Of a stretch of DNA of 43,878 nucleotides, positions 32,418-39,738 are shown in pieces (the first letter of the stretch is position 1; the number at the start of each line of letters is the position of its first letter). Under the pieces are notes generated by a model. It was not told the origin of the DNA. It saw only the letters and a list, made by a program, of their open reading frames with translations, and ran no database searches. Made by a program: the position numbers and the translations under genes. The stretch comes from an uncultured Holophagaceae bacterium. GTDB lineage: Bacteria; Acidobacteriota; Holophagae; Holophagales; Holophagaceae. Where the stretch lies: the NCBI GenBank assembly GCA_903843705.1, contig CAIMQW010000167.1:1-43878 (forward strand), written 5' to 3'.

Positions 32418-33194
32418 CTAGAACAGGCAACTGGTCATGGGGTTAGCTGCAGGGGCAACAGCCACAATCAAGGCCCTGGTCCAGCGGGTATCACCATCAG
32501 GACCCGAAAACGTGTTGCGTCCATTTCCCAGGGACACGCACAACCCGGCCTTCTCCTGGATCTTCGCAAGGACCTTCTTCAGGACCTCGCGTCTGGCAAC
32601 CTCTCCGAAACCCGCATCACGGTAATGACGGCGGTTGAATTCCCGACTGGACACGACCACGACATCCATCAATTCGGCCGCCCAATCTTCGTCTTCTTCG
32701 GTCAGTTCGCTGGAAAAAAGCTTTCGGACATCAGCATCATCGCTCCCGAAGAACTCTTCCAGATCCCGGACGCGCGTGATGCGGGTCAGGCTCACCTTTT
32801 CTCGGGAAGACTCTCCGAAAAGAAGGTCCTCGATTTCCGGGTCGGTCATTCCGACCAGATCATCAGCCGATTCGTCAGGGAAATCTCCTGCCGCCGGAAC
32901 GGGCTTCGGGGGGGTGGTAAGGGCTTCGACCGGTACACCCAAGGCAGCCGCGATGGAAGCAAGGGTGCTGGGCTGGGGGGTCTTGCTCTCGTTATTCAGG
33001 ATCCGGCGGATGGTTTTGGCATCGACCTTCTTCTTCGTGGTTTCCGTCATGGGCGAGGGCTTGCCATCGGGCCCCTGGACACCTTTTGGTTCTTGCCCCG
33101 CCAGGTCTTCCGGGGAAAATCCCTTGGCAGTCATCAAGCGCTTCAGATTGGAACCCACAATGGATCCCAGGGTTTCGGTTTCGTGGTGGCTCAT
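32418..33194 (-). CDS. XRE-like HTH regulator with split DNA-binding domain
   Basis: A 258-residue protein. The N-terminal helix pair GSIVGSNLKRLMTAKGFSPEDLAG is followed by about 25 inserted hydrophilic residues, then VDAKTIRRILNNESKTPQPSTLASIAAALGV, the recognition and support helices of an XRE domain. The C-terminal half (EDLLFGES..., VRDLEEFFGSDDADVRKLF, then VLKKVLAKIQEKAGLCVSLGNGRN) is unfamiliar. AAGGAGG lies just before the ATG at 33194; a longer frame upstream is not coding. It is divergent from mobC across a 324-bp gap with 10-bp phased repeats, and TAGACA sites recur before nearby genes. It is therefore the candidate regulator of the mobilization and accessory genes. Confidence 0.75.
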   Translation of the reverse strand: MSHHETETLGSIVGSNLKRLMTAKGFSPEDLAGQEPKGVQGPDGKPSPMTETTKKKVDAKTIRRILNNESKTPQPSTLASIAAALGVPVEALTTPPKPVPAAGDFPDESADDLVGMTDPEIEDLLFGESSREKVSLTRITRVRDLEEFFGSDDADVRKLFSSELTEEDEDWAAELMDVVVVSSREFNRRHYRDAGFGEVARREVLKKVLAKIQEKAGLCVSLGNGRNTFSGPDGDTRWTRALIVAVAPAANPMTSCLF

Positions 33195-33251
33195 GCGCAC
33201 CTCCTTGTCCTGCAGATTGGCTGGAAGGGGCCTGGACATTCTACTGGCAAA

Positions 33252-33298
33252 AACGGGCATTAACGGGCGTTGATTAGACAAAAATAGACATTTAGACG
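33252..33298. promoter_or_regulatory. Helically phased direct repeats (AACGGGC x2, TAGACA/G x3)
   Basis: AACGGGC occurs twice at 10-bp spacing (about 33252 and 33262). TTAGACA (33274-33280), ATAGACA (33284-33290) and TTAGACG (33292-33298) follow at 8-10-bp steps. Such phasing puts sites on one face of the helix, as for cooperative binding of a regulator. The array lies between the divergent HTH and mob genes. Confidence 0.55.
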
Positions 33299-33407
33299 TT
33301 GTCGGTGAAACCTGCCTTGATCCGGGCTTAAAGCCTGGCAATCGCACAGCCAGGGTGACGCAACGCGGATACCCATGGACTGAGCCTTCCTTGCTGCGGT
33401 GAAAATT

Positions 33408-33415
33408 CATCTTGC
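33408..33415 (+). other. Candidate oriT nick region (CATCTTGC)
   Basis: CATCTTGC matches the YATCYTG/Y nick consensus of IncP-type (MOBP) transfer origins. It lies in the gap 33195-33518 directly upstream of mobC and the relaxase gene, where oriT is usual. A short inverted repeat CCGGGCTT-A-AAGCCTGG lies about 80 bp before it. This is a short match and could be chance. Confidence 0.35.
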
Positions 33416-33518
33416 TGGTCAACACATGTCGCATCGGGACTGGAATGCAGCCTGGACGTGGATTTGCGCGACGGCAGGCTTGGGATGGAAACGCTTTCCC
33501 AACCCAGGAATCCTCAGC

Positions 33519-33842
33519 ATGCCTCGCAGAAAAAATCCAGCCGATGCCAGAACCGTTCAGATCTGCGTCGCGGTGAAGGACGCCGACGCCCGAATGCTTC
33601 GAACCCAGGCCAAATCGGCTGGGTTGTCGCTATCGCGCTGGTCCTACTGCTTGATGATGGCGTCCAGACCCATGCCCAGCCGCGACACGATGGCCCTCAT
33701 CGGTGCCATCGGCCGCGTAGGTGGGCTCCTGAACAGCATCGCGCGTATTGCCCATGCAGATGGTTTCAGCCCCGAACGGTTTGCTGATGCCTTGGCCCTC
33801 ACCCGTGAACTTCAGCGGCTGCTCTTGAACGTGCCCCGATGA
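33519..33842 (+). CDS. MobC-like relaxosome accessory protein
   Basis: A 107-residue protein with a basic N-terminus (MPRRKNPADARTVQICVAV) that probably forms a ribbon-helix-helix. It continues with the family-like segment LRTQAKSAGLSLSRWSYCLMM and then GRVGGLLNSIARIAHADGF, corresponding to the GxNLNQIAR motif of MobC. MobC proteins bind oriT and help the relaxase open the nick site. The stop overlaps the relaxase start (ATGA), a normal mobC-mobA coupling. The start was chosen by homology-like position; a longer upstream frame is not convincing. No strong ribosome-binding site is seen. Confidence 0.7.
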   Translation: MPRRKNPADARTVQICVAVKDADARMLRTQAKSAGLSLSRWSYCLMMASRPMPSRDTMALIGAIGRVGGLLNSIARIAHADGFSPERFADALALTRELQRLLLNVPR

Positions 33843-34909
33843 TCGGCGGAAAGGAAACAGGCGCACAGTTTGGTGGGCTGGTGTCGTACCTTTACGATGG
33901 CCGCCTAAGATGCGCTGAAGGCCGTGGGACCCCACTAGGTGGAACAGTCCTCGGTGAATCGGGGACGAAGGAAGAAGTCATCAATGCTTTCGCTGCTATT
34001 CGCGAGATGCGGAATGACATCGCCAAGCCGGTCATTCATATCTGGATGTCCTGTGCAGAAGGGGAATCCCTAGATATTGCGGCATGGCTCTGGATTGGAT
34101 CCCGCCTTGCGGAAGAATTTGGCGGCCTGGATGCCTGGATTGCGGTGGGTCACGGCGACACCAAGTTTGCACATGTGCACTATGCACTCTCGAGAATCCG
34201 GTGGAACGGCACCACGAATCGGGAAAAACTCAGGGACTACGAAATAGTCGAACGAATCGCAGCCGAAGCAGAAGTGCGGTTCGGCCTCAAGGTCACCTCT
34301 CGGCCAACGCGTTCGCCTGGACCACATGGGCGCGCCCCACACCGAAAGCAGGCATCGGGTCGCGAACGTAACATGCCTAGGCGGGGGCGGATCCCCCTGA
34401 AAGATCAACTTCGACAAGTAATTCTTGATTGCCAAGCCGAAGGCTACCGCGGCTACCGATTGCTTCAGGCTATTCAACAACGAGGTTGGGATCCATGTGT
34501 AAAGTGGCGCCGCGGCGGCATCGTATCTGGGTTAGTGTGGACCGATCAGAAAACGGGGAAGCACATCCCAATGGGGCGGTTAGGCCTAGGTGGTGGTGCA
34601 GCTTGGTTGCGTTCGATTGGTGGCATTCCGGGAATGCACCACGGCCCTGGCCTCGCTCAGAATTGGGCCCCGAGGCCCTATCGGCCTAACGTTCTGGCCC
34701 TAAGGTCGCGCCCGAATCCCGGCGTGGCAGGCGGGTGTGGATGGTGGTCACGTGCCATGTCCTGGATGTGGCAAGCCACAGCCAATGCCGTTGAATCGCT
34801 GCTGGCGCCCCAGGTGTTGACTTTTCATTCAGCTTCCCCGGCCATCCCCCCGCAGGGACCCACCGGTATCCAGCAGGAAATTACCCCCATGTCGCCGCGC
34901 AGGCGTTAG
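33839..34909 (+). CDS. Relaxase/mobilization nuclease (MOBP-like)
   Basis: A 356-residue relaxase that would nick oriT and pilot single-stranded DNA to a recipient through a helper conjugation system. Motif III is HGDTKFAHVHYALSR, with H105, D107, H112 and H114, the HUH metal site of MOBP relaxases. A candidate catalytic tyrosine lies in GGLVSYLYDG (Y17 or Y19). The C-terminal part is basic, then Gly/Pro-rich. The ATG overlaps the mobC stop by 4 bp. At 356 residues it is somewhat short but includes the complete nuclease domain. No coupling protein or pilus genes are near, so transfer would depend on another element. Confidence 0.83.
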   Translation: MIGGKETGAQFGGLVSYLYDGRLRCAEGRGTPLGGTVLGESGTKEEVINAFAAIREMRNDIAKPVIHIWMSCAEGESLDIAAWLWIGSRLAEEFGGLDAWIAVGHGDTKFAHVHYALSRIRWNGTTNREKLRDYEIVERIAAEAEVRFGLKVTSRPTRSPGPHGRAPHRKQASGRERNMPRRGRIPLKDQLRQVILDCQAEGYRGYRLLQAIQQRGWDPCVKWRRGGIVSGLVWTDQKTGKHIPMGRLGLGGGAAWLRSIGGIPGMHHGPGLAQNWAPRPYRPNVLALRSRPNPGVAGGCGWWSRAMSWMWQATANAVESLLAPQVLTFHSASPAIPPQGPTGIQQEITPMSPRRR

Positions 34910-34918
34910 GAGATCACC

Positions 34919-35620
34919 ATGGCCCAAGACCTTATGCCCATTGAAGACGAAAACCCGATCTGGCGTGACCAACAGGAAAGCCTTGCTGCCCAGGCCAAGG
35001 CCCACGGCGAATCAGACCCTGGACCCCTTCCTGTCGAACTTCACCCGGTGATCATCGACCTCGGGCAGAAATGGGGAATCGGCGCTGTGTGGCCCCCCGT
35101 TGGTGCATTGGCGACGCCTGGGGCTGCGCCGTTCTGGTGCCAACGTTGGGATGTCCTATGGGGAAAGATCACAGAAGACAAGATGGACCTTCGTTCCCAG
35201 GCCTTGCGCATTCGCCGGGCTGCCGAAATCATGCGTGACCGGCAGGGTCAAACGAAGGCCGACTATCGGCAGGCGATTGAATTACAGGGACTGGAATCGG
35301 CATCGCGGCCGCCCACCCGGGAAGGCGCGGCCGAACTGCCACTGTGGGCCTGTACGACTGAATGCGGTCTGCTACTGATCCATGGCGATTCTGGTCAGAT
35401 CAAGCAGGCAGTCCGCACGAAGGAAATGGTCATGCTTCGTGAACTCCCCCATGGTGGCGCGGCCGCGTTGCGCCTCGAATGCGGATTTGAAATCCCAGCA
35501 CCCCAGGCTGCCTACTGGTCCCATGCGGGGAAGGCTTGTCACGTCCTGTTTGCACTTGTCGATGGCGTAGTCATTGCTCCCACGTTGGTGGGAAGCCCTG
35601 AGCCCGGCAATGCACAGTAG
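34919..35620 (+). CDS. Unknown protein downstream of the relaxase
   Basis: I do not recognise this 233-residue protein. The N-terminus is acidic, the middle has a helical Arg/Ala-rich stretch (MDLRSQALRIRRAAEIMRDRQGQTKADYRQ), and the C-terminal half is beta-like (GLLLIHGDSGQIKQAV, then LRLECGFEIPAP). It starts 9 bp after the relaxase stop behind AGGAG, so it belongs to the mob transcript, and a role in mobilization or entry is possible. Its stop codon lies inside a strong hairpin. Confidence 0.65.
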   Translation: MAQDLMPIEDENPIWRDQQESLAAQAKAHGESDPGPLPVELHPVIIDLGQKWGIGAVWPPVGALATPGAAPFWCQRWDVLWGKITEDKMDLRSQALRIRRAAEIMRDRQGQTKADYRQAIELQGLESASRPPTREGAAELPLWACTTECGLLLIHGDSGQIKQAVRTKEMVMLRELPHGGAAALRLECGFEIPAPQAAYWSHAGKACHVLFALVDGVVIAPTLVGSPEPGNAQ

Positions 35621-35639
35621 ACGGCCATAGCCGTCTACT
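35616..35639 (+). terminator. Perfect 10-bp hairpin at the end of the mob transcript
   Basis: AGTAGACGGC-CATA-GCCGTCTACT begins at the stop codon of the preceding gene. There is no T-run, so termination is inferred from position and stem strength. Confidence 0.5.
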
Positions 35640-35663
35640 CAGGATCCTATTGCCCCGTTGTTT

Positions 35664-35708
35664 GGGTCCCGCCCCTCGCCCTCAAAAAGGGGGTGAGGGG
35701 CGGGACCC
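35664..35708. repeat. Very strong GC-rich hairpin near the right end of island 1
   Basis: GGGTCCCGCCCCTC (35664-35677) pairs perfectly with 35695-35708, with further internal GCCC/GGGG pairing around an AAAAA loop. It lies in a 500-bp gene-free stretch (35640-36136) with the arm-type site, a terminator and the right attachment site. A terminator or a single-strand origin is possible. Confidence 0.6.
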
Positions 35709-35859
35709 AGGCGCGGGCGCAGCCCGCATCCACTTCCTTTTTTCAGGCTCAGCGATCCAAAGATCCGGGCCGCTCAGCCAAGGGCGTGACAGCCCTCAAG
35801 GCTGGCGCGTCCTTGGCGCGGATCCGGCGGCAGGACCCAGGTGGCCATCCGGACGGGCC

Positions 35860-35880
35860 ATTACAAATTCCGTTACAAAT
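35860..35880 (+). repeat. Right paired TTACAAAT sites (candidate integrase arm site)
   Basis: Differs from the left copy at 16846-16866 by one base of 21 and has the same orientation, about 170 bp inside the right attachment repeat. Related TTACAAC boxes follow at about 35901-35915. Confidence 0.6.
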
Positions 35881-36013
35881 CATGCCGCCGTTAGCCTGCT
35901 TTACAACACTTACAACCGCTTCAAAACGACAACCACGACGGCCGTCCGGGAATCAATGCCAGCAGCTTGAATGCCCCTGAATTTACACAAACCCGCATGA
36001 ATACTGGTAAATC

Positions 36014-36045
36014 AAAAGGGGCCCGACTGTTGTCGGACCCCTTTT
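36014..36045 (-). terminator. Terminator behind the right tRNA-Met tail
   Basis: AAAAGGGG-C-CCGAC-TGTT-GTCGG-A-CCCCTTTT pairs over 13 bp with one mismatch. Read on the minus strand it ends in a T-run just beyond the tRNA CCA, as after a real tRNA gene. Its sequence differs from the terminator at attL. Confidence 0.7.
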
Positions 36046-36048
36046 CTG

Positions 36049-36094
36049 TTGGTAGCGGGGGTAGGATTTGAACCTACGACCTTTGGGTTATGAG
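36049..36094 (-). repeat. Right attachment site (attR): 3' half of tRNA-Met
   Basis: Matches 16738-16783 at 44 of 46 bases; the two differences preserve a T-stem pair (G-C to A-T). Beyond TTATGAG the sequences of the two copies diverge at once, placing the recombination limit at the anticodon loop. The 5' half of the tRNA is not present to the right either. Confidence 0.85.
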
Positions 36095-36136
36095 AGCGTC
36101 GGCGATGGGTGCATGGCATGGCAAAGCTAAATCATT

Positions 36137-36757
36137 TCAAGTCTTGAGAGGGGTGAAGCAGGACTGTGCCACCTTTTGTGCCACCTTTTCCATTTCCTGA
36201 AAGAGAACTCTCCTGCTTGCCTTGGTCGCTCCTTCCGGGCCAAGTAGGGCACTGAGTTCCCTGGAAAGCCGGGTCAGTTCCTCTTCAAACGACTCCTCGG
36301 GATACATGCGTGCTTCGTTGAGCGCCTCGGCAACGTGAATCGAGGCCTGTTCCAAGAGACCGAGTTTCAGGTCGGTTCGAATCAGGGCAACGCGGAACAG
36401 AAGTGAGATCGGGGAGTCCGTGTATCCAAGGCAAACCTCAAGGGCCATCCGGTAGGCGCGGGAGGCAGAGGGAAGCCTGCCCAGGCATTCCAGGCAGACT
36501 CCGAGGGTGAAGAACGCACCGGGGACAGTAATTCGGAGGCTGTGGCAACGCCGACGCAGATTCACCTGCGACCAGGCAAGGGGAAGCGCTTCTGAGAAGC
36601 GATCCATCTCCATCAAGGAGTCGACCAGGAGATTCAGAGCCCTCGACCTTGACCTGGGATTCACCCCAGGGCGCATTGCTGAGAGTTCATCGCGGAGGAC
36701 AGGAATGAGTTCATCCCAACAGCGCTCCCGTTTGAGTGTGTTGAAGGTTTTTATCAT
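36137..36757 (-). CDS. TPR-like helical protein of unknown function
   Basis: A 206-residue all-helical protein. It has TPR-like spacing in RALNLLVDSLMEMDRFSEALPLAWSQVNL and GVCLECLGRLPSASRAYRMALEVCL, and a longer third pair (LLFRVALIRTDLKLGLLEQASIHVAEALNEA). A charged C-terminal tail follows. Such repeats bind peptides or other proteins, and no enzyme motif is seen. It lies between the attachment repeat and the recombinase gene on the same strand. It may be cargo or a partner of the recombinase. Confidence 0.6.
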   Translation of the reverse strand: MIKTFNTLKRERCWDELIPVLRDELSAMRPGVNPRSRSRALNLLVDSLMEMDRFSEALPLAWSQVNLRRRCHSLRITVPGAFFTLGVCLECLGRLPSASRAYRMALEVCLGYTDSPISLLFRVALIRTDLKLGLLEQASIHVAEALNEARMYPEESFEEELTRLSRELSALLGPEGATKASRRVLFQEMEKVAQKVAQSCFTPLKT

Positions 36758-36842
36758 TAGTCAACTCCGAAAGAATTTTGCAGATGGATGGATCCAGATC
36801 CGTGTGATCTGGTGGTTAAGTGATCGCTGTTCGGTAAGGTGG

Positions 36843-38288
36843 TCACCGGAAAGCGGTCTCCCCTCGCTCCAGGAACCCCTCCTTCCAGCCGAGTAGGGTT
36901 GAAGGGGGAACCTTGATCTCCAGGGCGACCGAGTCAAGTTGCTCGCCCAGCAGGAGCCGCGCCACAGCCCGCATCTTCCGCCCCGCGTCGAGGCCCTGCA
37001 GGCTTGAACCCACAACGTTGTCCAGCCCAGGCATCAGGTCAGTGCTAGCCATCATGGCACCGACCGTCAGAGGCACCTCCCCAACCTGGCCCGCGAAGGA
37101 GGAGTGAAGCTGGATCACAGTCTGAGAGGCGCAGGAGAGTTCAGGCAAGCCGGCCGACACGGCCAAGGGCGACCGGACAAGGGCAGCACCGCGCGCAGCA
37201 ACTTCGATGCCTTCGACCAGATCAGCAATGCGTGCCTGGGAAGGCCGAAGCTCTTCGAGGGCGGCCCGAACGTAGCGCAAGGTCGTTTCCAGCTTCTTGT
37301 GCCGGAGAAGCCTCATGATGTGGTGGGCAGAGACCCCGAGTTGTGCGAGGATCGTCGCACAACTGGCCCGGAGACGGTGAGGCCTCCAGGCGCCTTCTAA
37401 TCCGATCGCCTTGGCCGCGTTGGAAATGGTGCTTGCGACAAAGCTGGGAGAACGGTCATTGCCCTCATCGGTCCAGAAGACGCACTGCGGCATCGGCCTG
37501 CCCATGAGAAGCCAGTGTTTCCGGGTTTGTTCCTTGTAATCACGGAAACGATTGGCAAGGGATTCGGGAACGGGAAGGGCGTCGGCTTCCTTCCCTTTCG
37601 TCAGTCCGGGCGTATAGGACTTAAAGTCAGAGCTGAACCAGTACCAGCGCATGCCTGTAACCTCTGAGATGCGAAGGCCCAGAAGAAGCATGATGCGGAT
37701 ACCCAGGCGGACCTGCTCACTCCTGGTAAGGGAGTCCACGGCATTCAGGAAGGGCACGGCCTGCGAGGCCACGAGCGCCTTGACCGGCTTTTCCTGGACG
37801 GAGTTCAGCTGGATCTTGAACGGAAGCTTCGGGATGATCTCGGCCGTGACTGCGAAATTCATGGTCGTCCTGAAATCGATCAGGATCGTTCGGAGACCCC
37901 CGTCGTTATGCGGCTTGCCGAATGGCGAGGGGGTATCAAGGTAGTGCGACTTAATCCGGGCATACTCATCGAGAGAAACCTTGTCGATAGGTATCATTCC
38001 GATCAGAGGGTTAAGCCAACGCTTGATGGAATATCCATACCGCTTCAGGTATTTCGGGGCCTTCTCCACCTTGGTTCGGAGGTACTTGCTCGCCACCTCG
38101 CTGAAGGAAGGCGTGGCAGACTTGTCACCCCGCAAATTTTCCTTGAGGGTGAGCAGGAACTGCATGGCGGAATCACGATCCTTACACCTCGTGGACCCGT
38201 GATGGGTCTTGCCGTTCAATTTGAACTTGTAGTAATAGACATCGCCGACCTTTTTAAGCCCCGATTTGTAGCCGCCGTTCTTGCTCAT
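36843..38288 (-). CDS. Tyrosine recombinase with a C-terminal transposase-like HTH
   Basis: A 481-residue site-specific recombinase with a full catalytic set: R206 (LGLRISEVTGMRW), H304 and R307 (HRLR), H330 (LLRHKK) and nucleophile Y339 (TTLRYV). The N-terminus is a short AP2-like binding segment (YYYKFKLNGKTHHGSTRCKDRDSA) plus a core-binding domain. Unusually, about 140 residues follow the tyrosine. The last 45 (about 437-481) read AVARLLLGEQLDSVALEIKV, then PPSTLLGWKEGFLERG, the pattern of the OrfA HTH of IS3-type transposases. I chose the ATG at 38288 with TAGGGAA upstream. The tyrosine-lacking paralogue is encoded 95 bp upstream. Confidence 0.85.
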   Translation of the reverse strand: MSKNGGYKSGLKKVGDVYYYKFKLNGKTHHGSTRCKDRDSAMQFLLTLKENLRGDKSATPSFSEVASKYLRTKVEKAPKYLKRYGYSIKRWLNPLIGMIPIDKVSLDEYARIKSHYLDTPSPFGKPHNDGGLRTILIDFRTTMNFAVTAEIIPKLPFKIQLNSVQEKPVKALVASQAVPFLNAVDSLTRSEQVRLGIRIMLLLGLRISEVTGMRWYWFSSDFKSYTPGLTKGKEADALPVPESLANRFRDYKEQTRKHWLLMGRPMPQCVFWTDEGNDRSPSFVASTISNAAKAIGLEGAWRPHRLRASCATILAQLGVSAHHIMRLLRHKKLETTLRYVRAALEELRPSQARIADLVEGIEVAARGAALVRSPLAVSAGLPELSCASQTVIQLHSSFAGQVGEVPLTVGAMMASTDLMPGLDNVVGSSLQGLDAGRKMRAVARLLLGEQLDSVALEIKVPPSTLLGWKEGFLERGETAFR

Positions 38289-38383
38289 ACGTGAGATTTC
38301 CCTAATGAAGGCCAATTGAATTGGTTTAGGTTCCATATAGCAATAACCAAGGTTATTTGAAATAATTGAACCAGTTAGCAAGC

Positions 38384-39331
38384 CTAAGACTTGTCGGAGT
38401 GAGATTGCCCAGGATGCCGATCTCGGGAGATCACTTCTCGCAGTACGTCCATGGGAATCGGTAGGTTGGGAATCAACGATCTGAGGCCTTGGTACCCCAG
38501 CAACCGTCTGATTGCGAGCGGTTCGACACCCAATTGATGCAGGATAACCATGCAACTAATGCGGAGATGATGGGGGGTCCATGCTCCAACAAGACCGATG
38601 GCATTTGCCGCCTTCTGGATCGTAGGGCCCGCCGCTCCTGGGAAACGCGGATTCCCATCGGGGCTGCTGAAGACCCACGGAGGCATTGGGATTCCAGCAG
38701 AGTCCCACCGCAGCACCTCCTCCTCCCGAAAGGAGGTCAACATTTCACTAAGAAAAAGGGGCACAGGAAGCCAATCCAGGCATCGCTGTGTTGACCTGGT
38801 CAGAGAGATCAAAGTGTTCTCTGATCGAATCATGTCCCAACGCAGCGAGGCGACCTCGGCTACCCGCAAGCCAAGAACTAACATCAGCCTTATGGCGAGT
38901 CGGACCTGGCTATTGGTGGATAGGGTGTCCACGGCCTCGAGGAATGGGGCTACTTCTGTGGCCAAAAGCGATTGCAGCGGCTTTGGTGGCGCTTGCGGCA
39001 CACGAATCCTAAGGGGGAGTTTCGTGACAAGTCCCATCGACAACGCGAAATTAAGGATAGAGCGAAGAACAACGAGGACGGGCCAGTAAGCCGAGGGACT
39101 GCGGTGCTGTCCATTAGGGGGCAGCGAGTCCTGGTAATTAACAATCACTCGAGTTACATCAGCGTTAGTAAGCTTGCTGATAGGAATTGTCCCAATCACT
39201 GGAGTAATCCATTTGCTGACAGCAGCCTGATAGCGAAGCTTTGAGTTGTGAGAAAGGTTGCTCCTCGAGTTACTGTAAAAATCAGCAGTTTCTGCAACGG
39301 TTGCGAGATGCTGGTTTTTAGTCCGAGCCAT
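38384..39331 (-). CDS. Tyrosine recombinase paralogue lacking the catalytic tyrosine
   Basis: A 315-residue paralogue of the neighbouring recombinase: PKPLQSLLATEVAPFLEAVDTLS aligns with EKPVKALVASQAVPFLNAVDSLT, and LGLRVAEVASLRW with LGLRISEVTGMRW. R156 and H254-x-x-R257 remain. However, the LLRH position is LLGY (Y280), and the nucleophile position, nine residues on, is Asn289 within SLIPNLPI. It also lacks the C-terminal HTH. It is therefore predicted not to cut DNA by itself, but could bind att sites, act as partner subunit or regulate its paralogue. GAAGGGAA precedes the ATG. The sequence is otherwise well kept, arguing against a dead gene. Confidence 0.82.
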   Translation of the reverse strand: MARTKNQHLATVAETADFYSNSRSNLSHNSKLRYQAAVSKWITPVIGTIPISKLTNADVTRVIVNYQDSLPPNGQHRSPSAYWPVLVVLRSILNFALSMGLVTKLPLRIRVPQAPPKPLQSLLATEVAPFLEAVDTLSTNSQVRLAIRLMLVLGLRVAEVASLRWDMIRSENTLISLTRSTQRCLDWLPVPLFLSEMLTSFREEEVLRWDSAGIPMPPWVFSSPDGNPRFPGAAGPTIQKAANAIGLVGAWTPHHLRISCMVILHQLGVEPLAIRRLLGYQGLRSLIPNLPIPMDVLREVISRDRHPGQSHSDKS

Positions 39332-39410
39332 GGTGGAATTCCCTTCAATTGAGCAGGCCGCGGCTCCCCGCGTGGGAAACGCGGCCTGCAAGGTTCTAGA
39401 GGTCTGTTAG

Positions 39411-39716
39411 CTAGCTGGCCCGCTGCTGGATTTCCCAGGCAAGGCTGTGGGCTCGCACCCGGTAATCCTCGGAAACCGGTTCTCGCCAAAGCCAAGCCAC
39501 CACCTCTAGGAGAATGTAGTACCTTCTCCCGTTCATGCAGTGCGGATGGTGAGGTAACCCACGACCCGTCCACCGCCTGATCGTACGGGTACACGGAGGG
39601 TGAGAAACATATTGCTTCAGGGCGAGGCAGAGTTCCTTCGGGCTAAGAAGGTGCAACCCTTCAATGGGAGGGCTCCCTGTCTCAAGGACAGAGTGATCAT
39701 GAGTATTGGGGGTCAT
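39411..39716 (-). CDS. Small HTH protein, excisionase-like
   Basis: A 101-residue basic protein with LLSPKELCLALKQYVSHPPCTRTIRRWTGRGLPHHPHCMNGRRYYILLEVVAWLWRE. It has the helix-helix-wing pattern of AlpA/Xis or MerR-like DNA-binding proteins, ending in the ILLEVVAWL helix typical of excisionases. AGGAG lies 4 bases before the ATG. It lies between the exonuclease-HTH gene and the two recombinase genes on the same strand, matching a recombination-directionality role. Equivalent in type to the protein at 19615 in island 1, though not clearly related in sequence. Confidence 0.6.
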   Translation of the reverse strand: MTPNTHDHSVLETGSPPIEGLHLLSPKELCLALKQYVSHPPCTRTIRRWTGRGLPHHPHCMNGRRYYILLEVVAWLWREPVSEDYRVRAHSLAWEIQQRAS

Positions 39717-39738
39717 GGGACTCCTGTAGTGATGCCTG

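Noticed and set aside
35650..35970. A 106-codon plus-strand frame in the right-end gap
   Set aside because: Runs through a large hairpin and the arm-type sites, no ribosome-binding site, biased low-complexity composition.
36843..39331. RIT element (three recombinases in trio)
   Set aside because: Only two recombinases are present, they are close paralogues and do not overlap; RIT elements carry three distinct ones in overlapping order.
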